A program made the position numbers and the translations under genes. The notes under the pieces are model-generated. The model ran no database searches, was not told the DNA's origin, and was given only the letters and a program-made list of their open reading frames with translations. Source: Syngnathus acus (taxonomy: Eukaryota; Chordata; Actinopteri; Syngnathiformes; Syngnathidae). From it: a stretch of 64,000 bases of DNA. The stretch is taken from the NCBI RefSeq assembly GCF_901709675.1, contig NC_051093.1:7307553-7371552 (forward strand), given 5' to 3'. Of the stretch, positions 1-19,700 are shown piece after piece (the first letter of the stretch is position 1; the number at the start of each line of letters is the position of its first letter).

Positions 1-1294
1 CATGTTTTGTTGCAAAAGTCAACTCCCTGTTTTTTTTTTTAATTTAGTCTTAGTGGAGATTTAAGCCCTTCTTCAGGGGATAGTCAGGGATGGTAAGCTT
101 AAGAATGACAGAAGAGGTTTTAAAAGTCTCGTTTCAGCTCCGATTTCCGTTTCCTGCGAGTTGCTGGCTCGTCCTAGATCTCATCTTTCGTAAGTTATTG
201 GCCCTCGAATAGCAAACCATTCAAATGATCCAGTATCGATTTCTTTCTTGTCACTTGTGTACTCTATTCTCTTAAATGCAAGTTATCTGTCACCATAGTT
301 GTTGGGGGGAAAAAAAAAAAAAAAAAACCACTCCAAAGGCATCCTCAAGAAATGACCAGACACCGTTGCATCCTGTTGGAACCAACAAATATGGCTGCAA
401 TTTTTATGATCATTCTTACTGTTAAATGTTTTTAATTATTATTTTTACCTTCAGACAAAATAGGGGAGTTGGCAGACCCCATTAGGGATGATTTGGGTAG
501 GGGCGGGCATCCATTTTTTTTGTTTACATCACTGTAAATATATTTTTTTAAATTTTGACGTAAAAGCCAAAATGTGTTTTCTGTTTTAAGATGTAAAGTA
601 GAGAAACACAAATTAATGGGATGAGTTAAAACGTTTTAGTATTTAAAGTACTACATTTTGGACATCAATGTTGCTCTGCCAGCTGGGTCACGGATATGTA
701 ATGTGTGCGTGTTTCGACGTTTTTGCTAGTGAGAGTTCGACTGATCCCCCAATAAGAGTTCAAAGGTCATTTTGTGTCTTTTGGCTTGTTTTTCTTTTAC
801 CTATTTATGTTCAACTGTTATTTTTAAAAATGCATCTTTCAGTTTGTCACCGGAAGTCACTTGTGCCATGTTTGTCTTGGTTTCTCTTTTTCTTCCCTTC
901 AAATGCTGTCAGATCACCTTTTAAAATACAGGGCTTTGTATAATTCCCCCTGCAAATTAAGTCCAGTGCTTGATGTCACCTTTTTTTTTTTAGTTTTTAA
1001 ACCTCTGCAATTTTGATGATGTCATTAAGATGAAACTAACTGACTTCATTGCAGGGATGTGTAAATAGCTTGGTACTGTGTGTAATTTACTTTTGTACAG
1101 GGCGCCATGACCCAGTGGCAGTGTAACTGTTGTATATGTGTGCGTGTGTTGGGGGGGGGTTAAGAAATAGGTTAAAGTGACAGAATTTCACTTTATGTAT
1201 TGTGTACTGATATCTTGTACAGTTCTTTAACACTTTATTTACAACAGTATTTGTGTATATTTTATGAAGTAATAAAACTGAATCTCACAATCTT
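1..1294 (+). other. 3' untranslated end of an upstream + strand gene
   Basis: No convincing coding exon is seen. The stretch is AT-rich with T and A runs and ends at a canonical AATAAA polyadenylation signal at 1271-1276. Two Pumilio-type elements (TGTAAATA at 533-540 and 1059-1066) support a regulated 3' UTR. In human, CSNK1E lies directly upstream of TMEM184B on the same strand, so csnk1e is the best guess, but that is synteny inference only; no coding sequence here confirms it. Confidence 0.55.
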
Positions 1295-1416
1295 GTAGAC
1301 TTTATCTCATCATCTGTAATGAGTAAATTGAATGTCTTCCACTAGAATGAAGTTAATATAATTTTTTTTTTTTTAAATAATTGCAATTATTACGTGGCAC
1401 GGTGGCAAAAACACAC

Positions 1417-1428
1417 TGCGCATGCGCC
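1417..1428. promoter_or_regulatory. NRF1-type palindromic site in the tmem184b promoter
   Basis: TGCGCATGCGCC matches the NRF1 consensus (YGCGCAYGCGCR), a common element of CpG-type housekeeping promoters. It lies about 400 bp upstream of the proposed noncoding first exon donor of tmem184b and 140 bp past the upstream gene's polyA signal. Confidence 0.5.
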
Positions 1429-1439
1429 AGAACTGATGT

Positions 1440-1838
1440 TTGCTTGGCAGCTACTGGTGGTGATAAACGAACGGCGCAGGCATATTTGTCTTCGAAAAGA
1501 AATTACAAGATAGTTGTCGTTATATGTTGGTGTTTATTCTCAGTATAGGATTTGTCAAAACCTCGTGGTGTTTCCCTTCCTCTGAATTTACATATAAAAC
1601 AAGCTAATACACGACTCGGAAGGCAAGCTAACGCGAGCTAACAGCCTCCCCTTGCTAGCTGTTGCAAGGAAGCAAATGTCTTTGTTTTAGAGCAGCAGTG
1701 CAAAGGTTAAATTCACAGGTCGACGGAATGCCACCGTTTCGCTGGTTATGCCCAAGAAGTGCGTAATCGACTCGAGACATGAGCTAATTTGAAGTTCGGA
1801 CACAAAGTGGTTCCGCTCACCAGACAACTGCAGAGGAG
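1440..1838 (+). other. tmem184b: Proposed 5' noncoding exon of tmem184b
   Basis: A strong donor (AG followed by GTAAGT) at 1838/1839 follows the NRF1-containing promoter. The next + strand acceptor in a suitable place is at 2424, immediately before the tmem184b start codon. The 5' boundary is not defined by sequence; 1440 is only an approximate transcription start. Confidence 0.4.
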
Positions 1839-2379
1839 GTAAGTACCAAACGCATCTCATAATAAAAATGTATACTTGATAACGTTTGTTGGGCTGAAGT
1901 TGACCACATGCAGACAGCAACCACATCAGCATTTAATGGAAAAAAAAAAATGAGTGTGTGAGTTTGCTAACTGTCATTCGTGAATTCACGACTGCAATAA
2001 CAGATTTTGCTCTAGTAATATTGCAAGAGCTTAACAATGGACACAAAACAAATATTCAAATACTCCTTAGGTCCAAACTACACCTTTTCCAACATGACTC
2101 ATTTGTAACGCAATTAGAAATAGCAAGTATGATTCGGAAGTGTTCCATATGCAATGTGAGTCATAGTTATTCATGTTGTATGCCAACCTGGTACTGAGAG
2201 GACGGGGAAACGACATTTTTCCTCAGTCACTGATGAGATCATTGTTTTCCTGAAATGAAACTGACGTAGATGAAGGTGGAGCAATTTGTGTGTCGAGAAT
2301 TCAGAATAAGTGAAAGCGATAACATCAGTCAGAACTAACATTGTCCCACATGGAAATATTTTTGAAGATGTCATCTTGA

Positions 2380-5445
<3,066 letters not shown>

Positions 5446-7080
5446 GACTCCATCAGGTCCTCTGGAGTTTCCCTTTACTCTTGTAGCTCTTATTTCAGAA
5501 GCCACGGCAGACAACTCAAAGGTTAGCATTGTTTTGCTGAGCTATATGTGTGGCTTATGAGATAGCGAGAGCATGGAGAGGATTGAGAATATTATATATA
5601 GAGTTGGAGTTATATCTATATGTTTGTTAAACGGTAAAATTGTGACTTTTATTCTTGATGCCAATGTCATAGAGGCCATTAGAGGCCGGAATTTGGATTT
5701 GCAAATTGTGTTTGATTTGCTATATGGCGACATATATAGCTCCCTGATAACTGCACTTTAAACCCCACAGATAAAGCTAAATAACAGCTACTGAGCTGGA
5801 GCTACAAAAGTGCCATCATTTTCTGACTTGTGGTTTTGCCATATTGAATCTCGATTTGAATTTGTGCCGGAAACCTTGCCAAATAGTGAGATGAGGAAAA
5901 TGTGCTCCAAATAATAATTAACACTGACAGATTTTTTTGTTTCAAGTGGGTCAAGGCTTTATGTTTATTTATGAAAATGATCCCACATAAGACATTAGTT
6001 ATTTCTTTTTCCAGAAATGGCATTAACAATCTCATGACGTGACTGAACCTGATGGCCTGCTAATATTTGTGACTCACCAAGGCATGTGATTTAGGAGAGA
6101 TTTTAGTGAGCCAGGAAGACTGACAGAAGGACAACGCCCACGCAGATTACTGAATATGCAGCACGGCCCAGATGTGGTGTGCACTGGATTGTAATCCCAC
6201 AATTAAGGTCATTGCATGTATTGCAGCTCCAACCAGCCTTGGCCCCAACCTTTTAAGGCAACATTGAGTCAATAGGTCCGTCATAACACACAGACATTGA
6301 AAATTGTAATCACTTGTTTCTATAATGGAATTCTTGCTTTTAGGATGCAGAGATAGTGTGCAAAAAAAAAAAAAGGGAAATGGATGAGCCTCATGTTAAG
6401 AGGCAGTCGGAACTAACCCATATTAGCACAGTTATTATTTCAAGACAGAAACATTGAGTATATTTTCGTCAATAAGATGCTTTTAAATTTGGTTTTTTGC
6501 AGCAGCCAGTACACGTTTGTGGTTGTGATGGTAAATGTTTGATGGTGGAGTAAACCCCCAATGTTGCCTCGAAATAAGGGTTGTGTGTTGTGGCAAATGC
6601 AAAACAGTGTGTCGAATTTAGGGAAAGTAATAAGAGCCAAAGTGATGCAAGTGTGCATCCGATTCAAAACCAATACTGAGGCCATGATCAGTGGATGCAA
6701 AAAGCTGTGACGACTATCCCAGTGGCATTTCAATGCAATGAATACTTCATTTATCCGGACTTTTAATGAATCTTGGTGCTCTTAAATCATCTTCATACAA
6801 TGTTAAGATCCCATATTTGAATTGGCTGTATTACATTAGGACATATTCCAGTAAGAAAAGAATGTTGTGAATACGAGTCGAAGCACTGACAAAACATTTC
6901 ATGATGACTTAAATTGCTATATATAGTGCTATGTTTTACTATTTTAATTTTTATACATTCCTGTTGTCTTTCTGTTGTATACATTTGATCTGTATATTCT
7001 TGGTGATACGTTATGTACTTTTATGCTTTTGGATTTTGTTAGTGTTGAAAGGGAAATAAAGATTTAGACAGAATCAGTAG
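5446..7080 (+). other. tmem184b: tmem184b 3' UTR
   Basis: About 1.6 kb of AT-rich noncoding sequence follows the TGA at 5443-5445 and ends near the AATAAA at 7055-7060. No credible ORF or repeat was seen inside it. Confidence 0.7.
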
Positions 7081-7563
7081 TTAATCGTTTTTAGACCAGA
7101 CTACCATTGTTTTAGGATTAAGGTGTTAAAAAATATGGTGCAAACAATAACAGAGTTACGTAGAGAATAAGAAATATGTCAATCAATATTCTGGGGGCGG
7201 GGCTGGCCAGCAACCAACCAACCAACCAATCAACGTGGCCTATGTACCCAGCCGAATTGCTAAGCTAACAACATAGCTGTTATCTTCACTTGAATAGCAG
7301 TCTAAACGTCTTCACTATCATTAAAGATACGCTACTTCGTATTTGTTTTTGTTTACCAAAACGAAGCTTTTTTTAAACGACGCCATAGTTGAATACAACC
7401 AGCGTTACACGTTGAGGATCTTTTGTCCGAACCAGAACTCGCGTTGGTTTGTATTTGTAGCTTCTTTCAGAAACCCCGAAAAAAAGCTAACTCGGGAAAA
7501 GCCTACGAAATCTAACAAGTCGTAGACAATTTCTTTATTTCCTTCGGGAGCAGAATCTTCAAA
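7081..7563 (+). promoter_or_regulatory. ddx17: ddx17 promoter and 5' UTR region
   Basis: This short intergenic stretch separates the tmem184b polyA site from the ddx17 ATG. It holds a small (ACCA)n run at about 7215-7235. The frame upstream of the ATG is closed by TAA at 7513-7515 and has no CTG codon in between. The upstream-CUG extension that makes the long p82 isoform of human DDX17 therefore cannot be made from this exon. Confidence 0.45.
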
Positions 7564-12232
<4,669 letters not shown>

Positions 12233-13690
12233 TCATCGTCGGCCTGGCCACTTCACTTGCTGATTAATTAGGTACAAAAAGATAAATAGGTCTGCGCTGC
12301 AAAGGAAGCAAAAATATCTACCAATAGAACAGCGACGTCTGACTAGACAAGATTTATTAAATCAATGATTGGAGAGATTTAATCTTAGATTTAGTTTTTA
12401 CAGTGTCACATACTAATTGATTTTTTTTTTTTTTTTTTTGTGAGTTTGTCGACAACCCGAACAGACTACTGAAAGCCTATTTGCCTGTTCAGCACAAATT
12501 TATCATTATCTGATGACGGCAAGGTTTCACGGCATTGTTTTTTAATTGTACCTAATGAATCAGAAAGTATATTTTGTATATACATGGACTAAGCATTATA
12601 TACTGTTGTCATATGGCTGTATTTTAACTGTAGTAGTGAGTAGTTTTGACTGAAGCTTTTGAACACGTTTGTACCAAAATGTTTTTCTGTGAATACAAGG
12701 TAGCTGGGGATTTAGATTGTTCGAAACTTCATGCATTAAAGAAGCATATCTACTTACTTGTCTATTTCCTTCCAAATGAAATATCCAATGACCAAGATAG
12801 ACTTCTGGCTGTCTGTGTCTATCCTAAGACAGGAGTTGTACAAAAGTGTTTGTATGTGAATTTGCAGAATAATGAAAATATGATTATTTCTCCTAACCAA
12901 AGGCGGTTTTAAAAAAAAAAATTATATATCCACTTTCACCCTATCCAAATAACAGCTATCTGGGTGTGCCACCACCGCCTAGCTTTGACTTGGCATTTGG
13001 TGTGTTTGCTTTCATCTAAATGAGCAAATAGGTTTCATTTGAAGGTTTGGAAATTTATTGGAGCGAGGCACGCTCTGCCCAACTCGCGTACACCTCTGCA
13101 AATACTTTTCTCGCTGTACGACTCATCAGGAAATTCTACTTTTATTTTAGCTGTAAATGTAATCGTGTCTTTGCATGTTTACAAAAACATTATTAACAGT
13201 GGTAGACCCTCCAACTCAAATCCCCCTCACTTTTTTGACAACCATTGCCAACAACCTTTTGTAAAATAACATTGCGGGCAATCTCCAAGTATGTATGACC
13301 CTCAAAAAAATTAAACAAAAACAAATTATGGGCTGTGGTACTCCCGGGCGTCATCTTTATCGAGGATTTTGGGGGGGGGGGGTCAACAAAATCAATTTCA
13401 TACAACTTCCCATGAGTAAACTTGCAAACAAATGAAAAGTTAATTCACACTAAGGTCTTTTATAAATTGAACTTGAATATTTTGTAGACATTTTTTGTAT
13501 GTGAATGTGGTAACTGATCAGACTTTCCAGTCTTGCTCAACAAGAACTTTGATACTGGGGCAAATGTGCAGAATGCAAAATGGTCAAAAAGTCAAGTGTG
13601 CTTGCATGTGCAATTTATTGACTTAACAACTTGTTGCCAGGTGGAATTTATGTAATGTTGTAATTGAGAGGCGGGCTGTCCCTGTCCATG
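12233..13690 (+). other. ddx17 3' UTR and intergenic spacer
   Basis: The 3' UTR starts at 12233 and contains a T run (12421-12439). The only polyA-like hexamer nearby is ATTAAA at 12735-12740, so the true end is uncertain. The rest is AT-rich with a G12 run at about 13371-13382. No gene was seen. Confidence 0.5.
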
Positions 13691-13691
13691 C

Positions 13692-13698
13692 TGATAAA
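13692..13698 (+). promoter_or_regulatory. lect2: TATA-like box of lect2
   Basis: TGATAAAAG lies about 35 bp upstream of the lect2 ATG, which implies a very short 5' UTR. This is typical of a tissue-specific, TATA-driven secreted-protein gene. The precise transcription start cannot be seen. Confidence 0.4.
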
Positions 13699-13730
13699 AG
13701 CTGTCGTGGAGCCCGGCAGGAGTCATTGCA

Positions 13731-14434
13731 ATGAAGATGATGAAGAACGTGGCTCTGTTGGCAGCTCTGCTGGGTGAGAACATGGACAGGTGTTTCTCAA
13801 AATCTTCATCTGTCCCATTTCGTTCTAACCTGTATATATATTTGTGTGTAGCTCTGGTGTGTGTGTGTGAAGGAGTGACCTTTGGCCAGCTCTGTCAGGG
13901 GAATCCCAACAACAACCCGAGGTTATCAGATCCTTTGGGTGCAGGCCACTATGGGGCCCCACGGTAAGGTGGCTGGACACATGTCGGGCAGACGGGAGTT
14001 GACTTTTTGACTTGTTGATGTGTGTGCGCGTGTTCCAGGGGAAGCAGGACTCACCAAGGTTTGGACATCATTTGTGATGACGGCTCAGAGGTCTACGCTC
14101 CATTTGACCTCACTATCACTAGGGGACTCGTTGTCTACAATGATCCCACTAAGGCCGCCATCGACCGCGGCCTTGTAATAAGTGGCGAAGGTCAGTAAAA
14201 ATGAAGCATTGTCAGAAAATTAACTAGCAACTACTTTGTCACTTCCAACTCCTGACAACACTTGCAGGTCTTTGCGTCAAGCTGTTTTATGTGGAGCCTG
14301 ACAGGACTTCAGGAACCGTGAGCAAGGGGCAGCGTCTGGGCGTCATGATGCCCATGCAGAGCGTTTACCCGGGAATCACCTCGCATGTGCATGTGGAGCT
14401 GTGTAACAAACAAAACCCCACAGAGTACTTCTGA
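13731..14434 (+). CDS. lect2: Leukocyte cell-derived chemotaxin-2
   Basis: Four exons, 13731-13773, 13852-13963, 14039-14190 and 14268-14434, encode 157 residues (human 151). The first about 22 residues are a signal peptide (MKMMKNVALLAALLALVCVC). The mature protein has the M23-metallopeptidase fold of LECT2: THQGLD and SHVHVE give the His/Asp/His zinc-site pattern, and YAPFD, GEGLCVKLFY and KGQRLG match the family. LECT2 is a secreted, mainly hepatic cytokine-like protein with chemotactic and antibacterial-response roles; family members lack peptidase activity. An AATAAA signal at 14626-14631 ends the transcript. Human LECT2 is on chromosome 5, so its place here is not part of the 22q13 block. 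Confidence 0.93.
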
Positions 14435-14645
14435 GGATGGGGGCATGACCATTTTGACCTTAAAGGCCACATTTTATTGACACAATCCAAATGGGGGCAT
14501 TTTAACATGGGACATGGGATTATCCTATTAGGCATAAAAATTGCAAATAAGTTAAACCTGCCAGCAACGTTTTGTTGTTATTATTTAGATTAACACAATT
14601 TGTTATATGCAAATTATGTGTCAAGAATAAAGAGGTCAACAGAGG
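14435..14645 (+). other. lect2: lect2 3' UTR
   Basis: A short 3' UTR follows TGA 14432-14434 and ends shortly after the AATAAA at 14626-14631. Confidence 0.7.
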
Positions 14646-14720
14646 TGTGATATTGTCTTTTTTTTTTTTTTTGTGGGCGTGTTCGCTTCGCTTGAGTTCA
14701 ATATGATATTTTCGTCAAAC

Positions 14721-14731
14721 GCGCATGCGCA
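14721..14731. promoter_or_regulatory. NRF1-type site upstream of the small unrecognised gene
   Basis: GCGCATGCGCA is a near-perfect NRF1 palindrome 80 bp upstream of an AAAATGGCGG start context. It marks this as a likely promoter rather than plain intergenic sequence. Confidence 0.45.
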
Positions 14732-14811
14732 TGAGGTGAAATTCCACAAAGCAGGAGGGGCAAATCCATTCGAGGAAACAATTAGTACTAATTGTAATTT
14801 CGCTTTCAAAA

Positions 14812-16165
14812 TGGCGGGGGGGGGAAATGCACAGCTAAACGGAAATATGAAGATGAACACAGGACTCAACTCACTCCACGCTAACATCGATAAGGACTTT
14901 CCAAAAGGGACTGAATTTCGCAGGCGCAAGTTGGACACTTTGAAAAGTCAGGCAGAAAAACACACAAAAAAACGACAAACTCAAACGAATGGTATCAGAC
15001 ATCCAATAAAAAGAAATTGCTTCAAGTTGCAACAACGGAATACAAGCCAGATTTGAAGAGGATCGTTCAAGGCAAGGAATGCCAGAAGTTGCACTAAGTA
15101 AGTGGAAAAAACGCTATTGTAAATTATTTTGGTTTTGTTCGTGGACTTTGTTGAACTGAGAGTTTGTGTGTGTGAGACAGTGCACACAATGTTCATTGTT
15201 GAAAAGGACTGGCCTGTGGTCTTAGTATTGTAGGAGTCAATTTTATTATCATGTTGGTGCATGACCCATTTTAATTAAGAATTTGAAAATGGGTCTGATT
15301 GAACACTTGATCTTGGGGAAGAGGGTATGAAAAATGTGTCTATGTTCATTTTGAGAATTTTGTTGGATTGATGTGAAGCTTAAAGCTAATCAAAAACAGC
15401 TTGTTTGTCACACAATTTTGCACAACTTCTCGCTTTATATATATATATTATAAAACTCCACAGACTAGCCATTGCAAAGAATCCATAGTCGTAATTTGTC
15501 TGCGAAAAACAACTCATTAAGTTGTCAAAAGTCGTCTGGTGTGTTTGTTGTATACTGCCCCCTGGTGGCCAATTCGTATATTGTGTATCCGCAATCATGA
15601 CGCACACTAGGTAATTTTGGAGACCCAACTCTTTGCATCCAATTTAAAGTAGATTTTATGTCCTTAAATGAGGGCACAAAATTGACACAACCAAGATCAC
15701 AATGTTAACTATAATGCAATGATAAACTTGATAATTGAGCTTTTGTAAGCATGACAAGCCTGCAAAGTATGAATTCGAATGACAAGAACACAAACTTACT
15801 GCACCAGTGTTTAAATGAATCCCCACCTCCACCAAAACCTTTATTACTCCTTCATATCTTAGCACTGTTTATGCTTTTGCACAGGTCAAATGTACATTGG
15901 TATTTACAAAGCAGTCGCACTAAGGAGGAGGGAGCAGAACGTGAGGAAGGACTCAAGACTGCAGAGCTCAAATGAACAAGATGGACACCAAGCTCTAGGT
16001 TGCAATTTGTTTAGCAATCCATTTCATGCATTTTCAATTTTACTTTACTCATGTATTGGTGATATAGGAAGAGCCATGATCACAATTGAACAAAGATCCT
16101 ATTTAAAAAAAAAAAAAAAAAAGTATATTAAAATATAATGATACACTGCAACTTGTTGAAATAAA
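14812..16165 (+). pseudogene. Small unrecognised two-exon gene with a broken frame
   Basis: Promoter-like sequence leads to ATGGCGG at 14812, and an open frame with a Lys-rich, coiled-coil-like stretch (RRRKLDTLKSQAEKH) follows. At the A7 run 14966-14972 the coding-looking frame shifts by one: DKLKRMVSDIQ continues in the next frame, hits TAA at 15007-15009, then reads on open for 30 codons to a consensus donor at 15097/15098. The matching acceptor TTTTGCACAG ends at 15884; joined in phase (A+GT), the frame stays open for 84 more codons to about 16138. AATAAA at 16160-16165 closes the unit. So there is a promoter, two consensus splice sites and a polyA signal, but one frameshift and one nonsense codon. 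It is either a decaying gene or carries assembly indels. I do not recognise the protein. Confidence 0.42.
15556..15570 (-). promoter_or_regulatory. CTCF-like motif
   Basis: On the minus strand the site reads GGCCACCAGGGGGCA, matching the CTCF core. It lies in the intron of the broken small gene, between lect2 and gga1. Occupancy cannot be judged from sequence. Confidence 0.3.
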
Positions 16166-16702
16166 TGATGTATTACAGAACAAATGTGCTAAAAGTTAAA
16201 CAGAACTGAGAAAGAGGCACATATGGCAGAAAATACACAATGTCACAGTACTTTTTTTTGTCATGACACAAACAAGGAAAAGTCCCCATTGATGAGACAT
16301 AAGTGATGATTCAGCAGTTTTTGGTTTGACAAACTAAGAGGAGGTAACGCATATGTCCTTTCTGTCTTGGCACGCGTCATGACAGCAGAGCATGCACAAG
16401 TGAGGACCAAATCTACAAAGTCAAACGTTGTGCTCAAGGCCAACGACCTGAAGCACATATGCGCATGCAGTAGTGAATGTCGGTTCTTCATTTGTAGCAG
16501 TCTTTAAAAGATTTGGGGGAAGAGAGAGAAGAAGGGAAAAAAAAGCGGCGGTATTAACAAGTCAGTTAAAGCAAAGCACACACAGAGAGCATGAGCAGAA
16601 GTGAAAGGGGAGGGGAAGGGGGCCAAACAAAAATTTAGAATAGGTACGGAGTGTAGCTGAGTTTGGCGGACAAGTGTCTGTCAGGTTGGACTTTGCCGGC
16701 CG
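16166..16702 (-). other. gga1: gga1 3' flank / 3' UTR
   Basis: This is the sequence downstream of the gga1 stop on the minus strand. No AATAAA is found on that strand here; the nearest is 15845-15840, which would make the gga1 3' UTR overlap the convergent small gene. No other feature was seen. Confidence 0.35.
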
Positions 16703-19700
16703 CTATAGGTTCCCCCAAGTGTCTGAAGCAGGCCAGTTTTCAAGACTGCCACTCTCGTTGTGCACCTGGTCGCCCAAGGTGAAGCTCAATCTGTACTGCA
16801 GTTGAACTTTCTCCTAAAGCGCACAAACGGGAAGATGATGTTAAACACAGGACTTGGACTGATTTTGTAAGGCCTGCAGAATTTGTGTTTTGTTGCTATA
16901 CAAACATGAAGCCTACCAAAAAGTTTTTTTTTACATTCTTTTCCATTATTTAGCAATCAGCATTTAAAAAAAATGTCCAATTCCTGAGGAAAAGTCGTTT
17001 GCTCTGCTTTCTGTAAAAGCATGCTAAGTTTTCTTTTTAAGACCTATTCATACCTCTTAAGAGTTTGAAGGAGTTAAAACTTGGGTGTACCTTGTTTGGG
17101 TTTGCCAGTAGCATGATCTGTGTGACAGCAGCAGTAGGAAGGATGGGATTGAACGGTGGCAAATCGCTTCCAGATGGTGGCTGCAACTTTACTCCCATTG
17201 ACTGCAGAAGTAGAACAACAATGTGACATCACATTGAAAATAATGGGGAAAAGGAAAAATAAAACATCCTCTCTGACCTTCTGAGCAGAGATGTTTATGT
17301 TTATGTTGGTGACAGGCACGGGAGCGGAGGACAGCATGGAGATGATGGCCACCTGCACGTCGGGGCGAGATGGTGCCGAATCACGGGCAAAGTGGCAAAG
17401 GACCCGCAGGCTGTGTCCATCGAAGACAGTCACAGGCAGCAGACTACCTGGTAGGCGAATCCATCCATGATTATATCAGCAATTGAATTGTTGTTGGGGA
17501 AAAAAAAGAAAGTCTACTTACTAGGTTTAATGGATTCTAGAGGCACAAAGACATCAGCCAGGGAAAGCTCAGCAGATGCAGTCTCTGGGCATGCGGGGGA
17601 CATGTCAAATGTGGTGGGCTCAGAGGGGAGGGGCAGCGCGGGGCGGTCTGAGCTGAAGAGCGGGATGCGGTTGGGGGGAATAGTAGACCCCGACTTGCTC
17701 TGTAGATCTCTCAGAGTTGGTTTGACCTGCTGTTTGTCCCTACATGCAGACACAGACTGGTTAACGTCACATTCACTGGTGTCAATACGGAATTATTCTT
17801 TTTAATGAAGAAAACCTCAAAGCTCAGTATTGCAGCACTGTACCAAAAGATCTGGCAAAAAGGACAATTATGTATTTACCCCAAATGTATTTCTTTTACC
17901 ATTTGAACTGTAGGCCTTCGGGAGGAAGAGATTGCTGCAGCAGCGTCTTTCCTAATAAATCGAGTTCATCCAGGACTGAGCCTTTGGGAGCAGAGGCGGG
18001 AGAGACTGGGTGCGAGTGGGAGGAAGGTTCCGGACTCAGGAGAAGACTAGGTGCTGCTGGGGTGTCTGCATCGATACTGTCAGATGACTTGAAGGAGAAA
18101 ATGACATCAATACAAGAAAGAAAAAAAAAAAAATTCAAATTATTATTTCAGTTTTGTGCCACGCACCTGGAAGGAGTCCCAAGCTGTGGAGTCCTCGGGC
18201 TGGGAGGGAGGGTTCGAGGTGTGTGTTCCTTCACTTAAACCTGTGTGGGACAATACCAACATGACAAAATGTTTGACTACTTTATAGCCAGATTCAAAAA
18301 ATATGAATAATTAGGGTTACCAAGCGACATGAGCTCATCATCAAGTAGGGAGATGCCGGTTTCCTGCGAGGTTGCATTGAGGCTGTCTGTTGGAGTAGGG
18401 AGTTCTGGGAAGGATGGGGGAGACTGGGGCGATGTGTCCAAGCCAGACAGATCCAGCAGTGCTGTCCCCACTATGAGGTAGAAAGAAAAAAAAAATCTGA
18501 ATGTGTTCATGACCAATCACCTAGCACTGCTTCACCAACCTGTCTGCTTTTGTGCGTTTAATGCATTGTTGCTGTTCACAATCTCCCCTTTCACCTGCTG
18601 CTTGTACAAATTGATGACATGGGTCAGGCTGTCGTTGGCCTGCAAGATCTCCGCTGCGGAAAGCCCAGAAAAGATGCCCTTTAATGTCATCGCTGTGCTG
18701 ATAAGGAGCACAAAAGATCCCGACTGCAATTGAGAAACGGCTTTGTGGCTTATGTTGTTAGGTCCACAATAGGCTTTGGTCTAGAGGACGCCGCAATCGG
18801 CACGCAGCGTTGCTTTGGATCAATTACTGCTAATTGCTAGTACTGCTTTCTAGGCTCTGATCTGAAAGCGCATTTATGGCTGCGTTTGTGCAAATAATGT
18901 ATCTTACCAGACAATGGTGGCAAAGCAACGCCGTGCCTTCGGACATGCAGACAATGTCAATCAATAACCATCTGATAGAGTTGAGATTCAAGTCCTATTA
19001 ATAAATTACTGATCTACTTAAGATGTCTTTTTTTTTTTTTTTTTTTTTCAAGTTAATGTGCAATCATTGAGCTTATTTTAGGATTCTAGTGGAAGAAAGA
19101 ATGTCCAAGGCAGGCGAAACAACTTCGAGTCTAATAGCTGAAGACGCAACATGTGGAACCTTGGAAAAGGTTGCGCAAGACGACAATCAGCACAACATTT
19201 TGAGACGGGTTACACAAAACAAAATGTGGTTTACTGGTTTTGATAATGGTAGTGCTCACCTAAAGCTTCATCATTATCCTCCGTATCGCTTGCCAATCTG
19301 AATAGTGTGGGTCGCATTTTTTCGCAGCGCTGGTAAAGGTCCTGTAACAATAATGCAAACGTGATCAAAATGTTTTTTCATCTTCACATTCAAAATGATA
19401 AGCGACGCTCTTTTGCCCTCACCTGTATGAGCTCAGCGTTACTCTGATTTGTAGTGTTGGCATCGTAGTCCTGCAGAAGCTGAGTCAGCAAAGTGATGCT
19501 CTCCTTGACCTCCTGGATGGCACCCACCCGCTTGGTCACCTTCTCTGTTCGTCTCTGATCCTACGATAAGTTCAAAATGACTGAATGTATCTTTGTGTGC
19601 ACAGGTTGATTGTAATTAAAAGACAGAATGGATTTCCATTGCTGCTTTGGTCTTGGGGTTACCTCTTGGACCATTTCCTTGATGAGCTTATTGGCGGCCT

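Noticed and set aside
13039-13269. 76-codon frame between ddx17 and lect2
   Set aside because: AT-rich, no conserved motif, no promoter or splice context.
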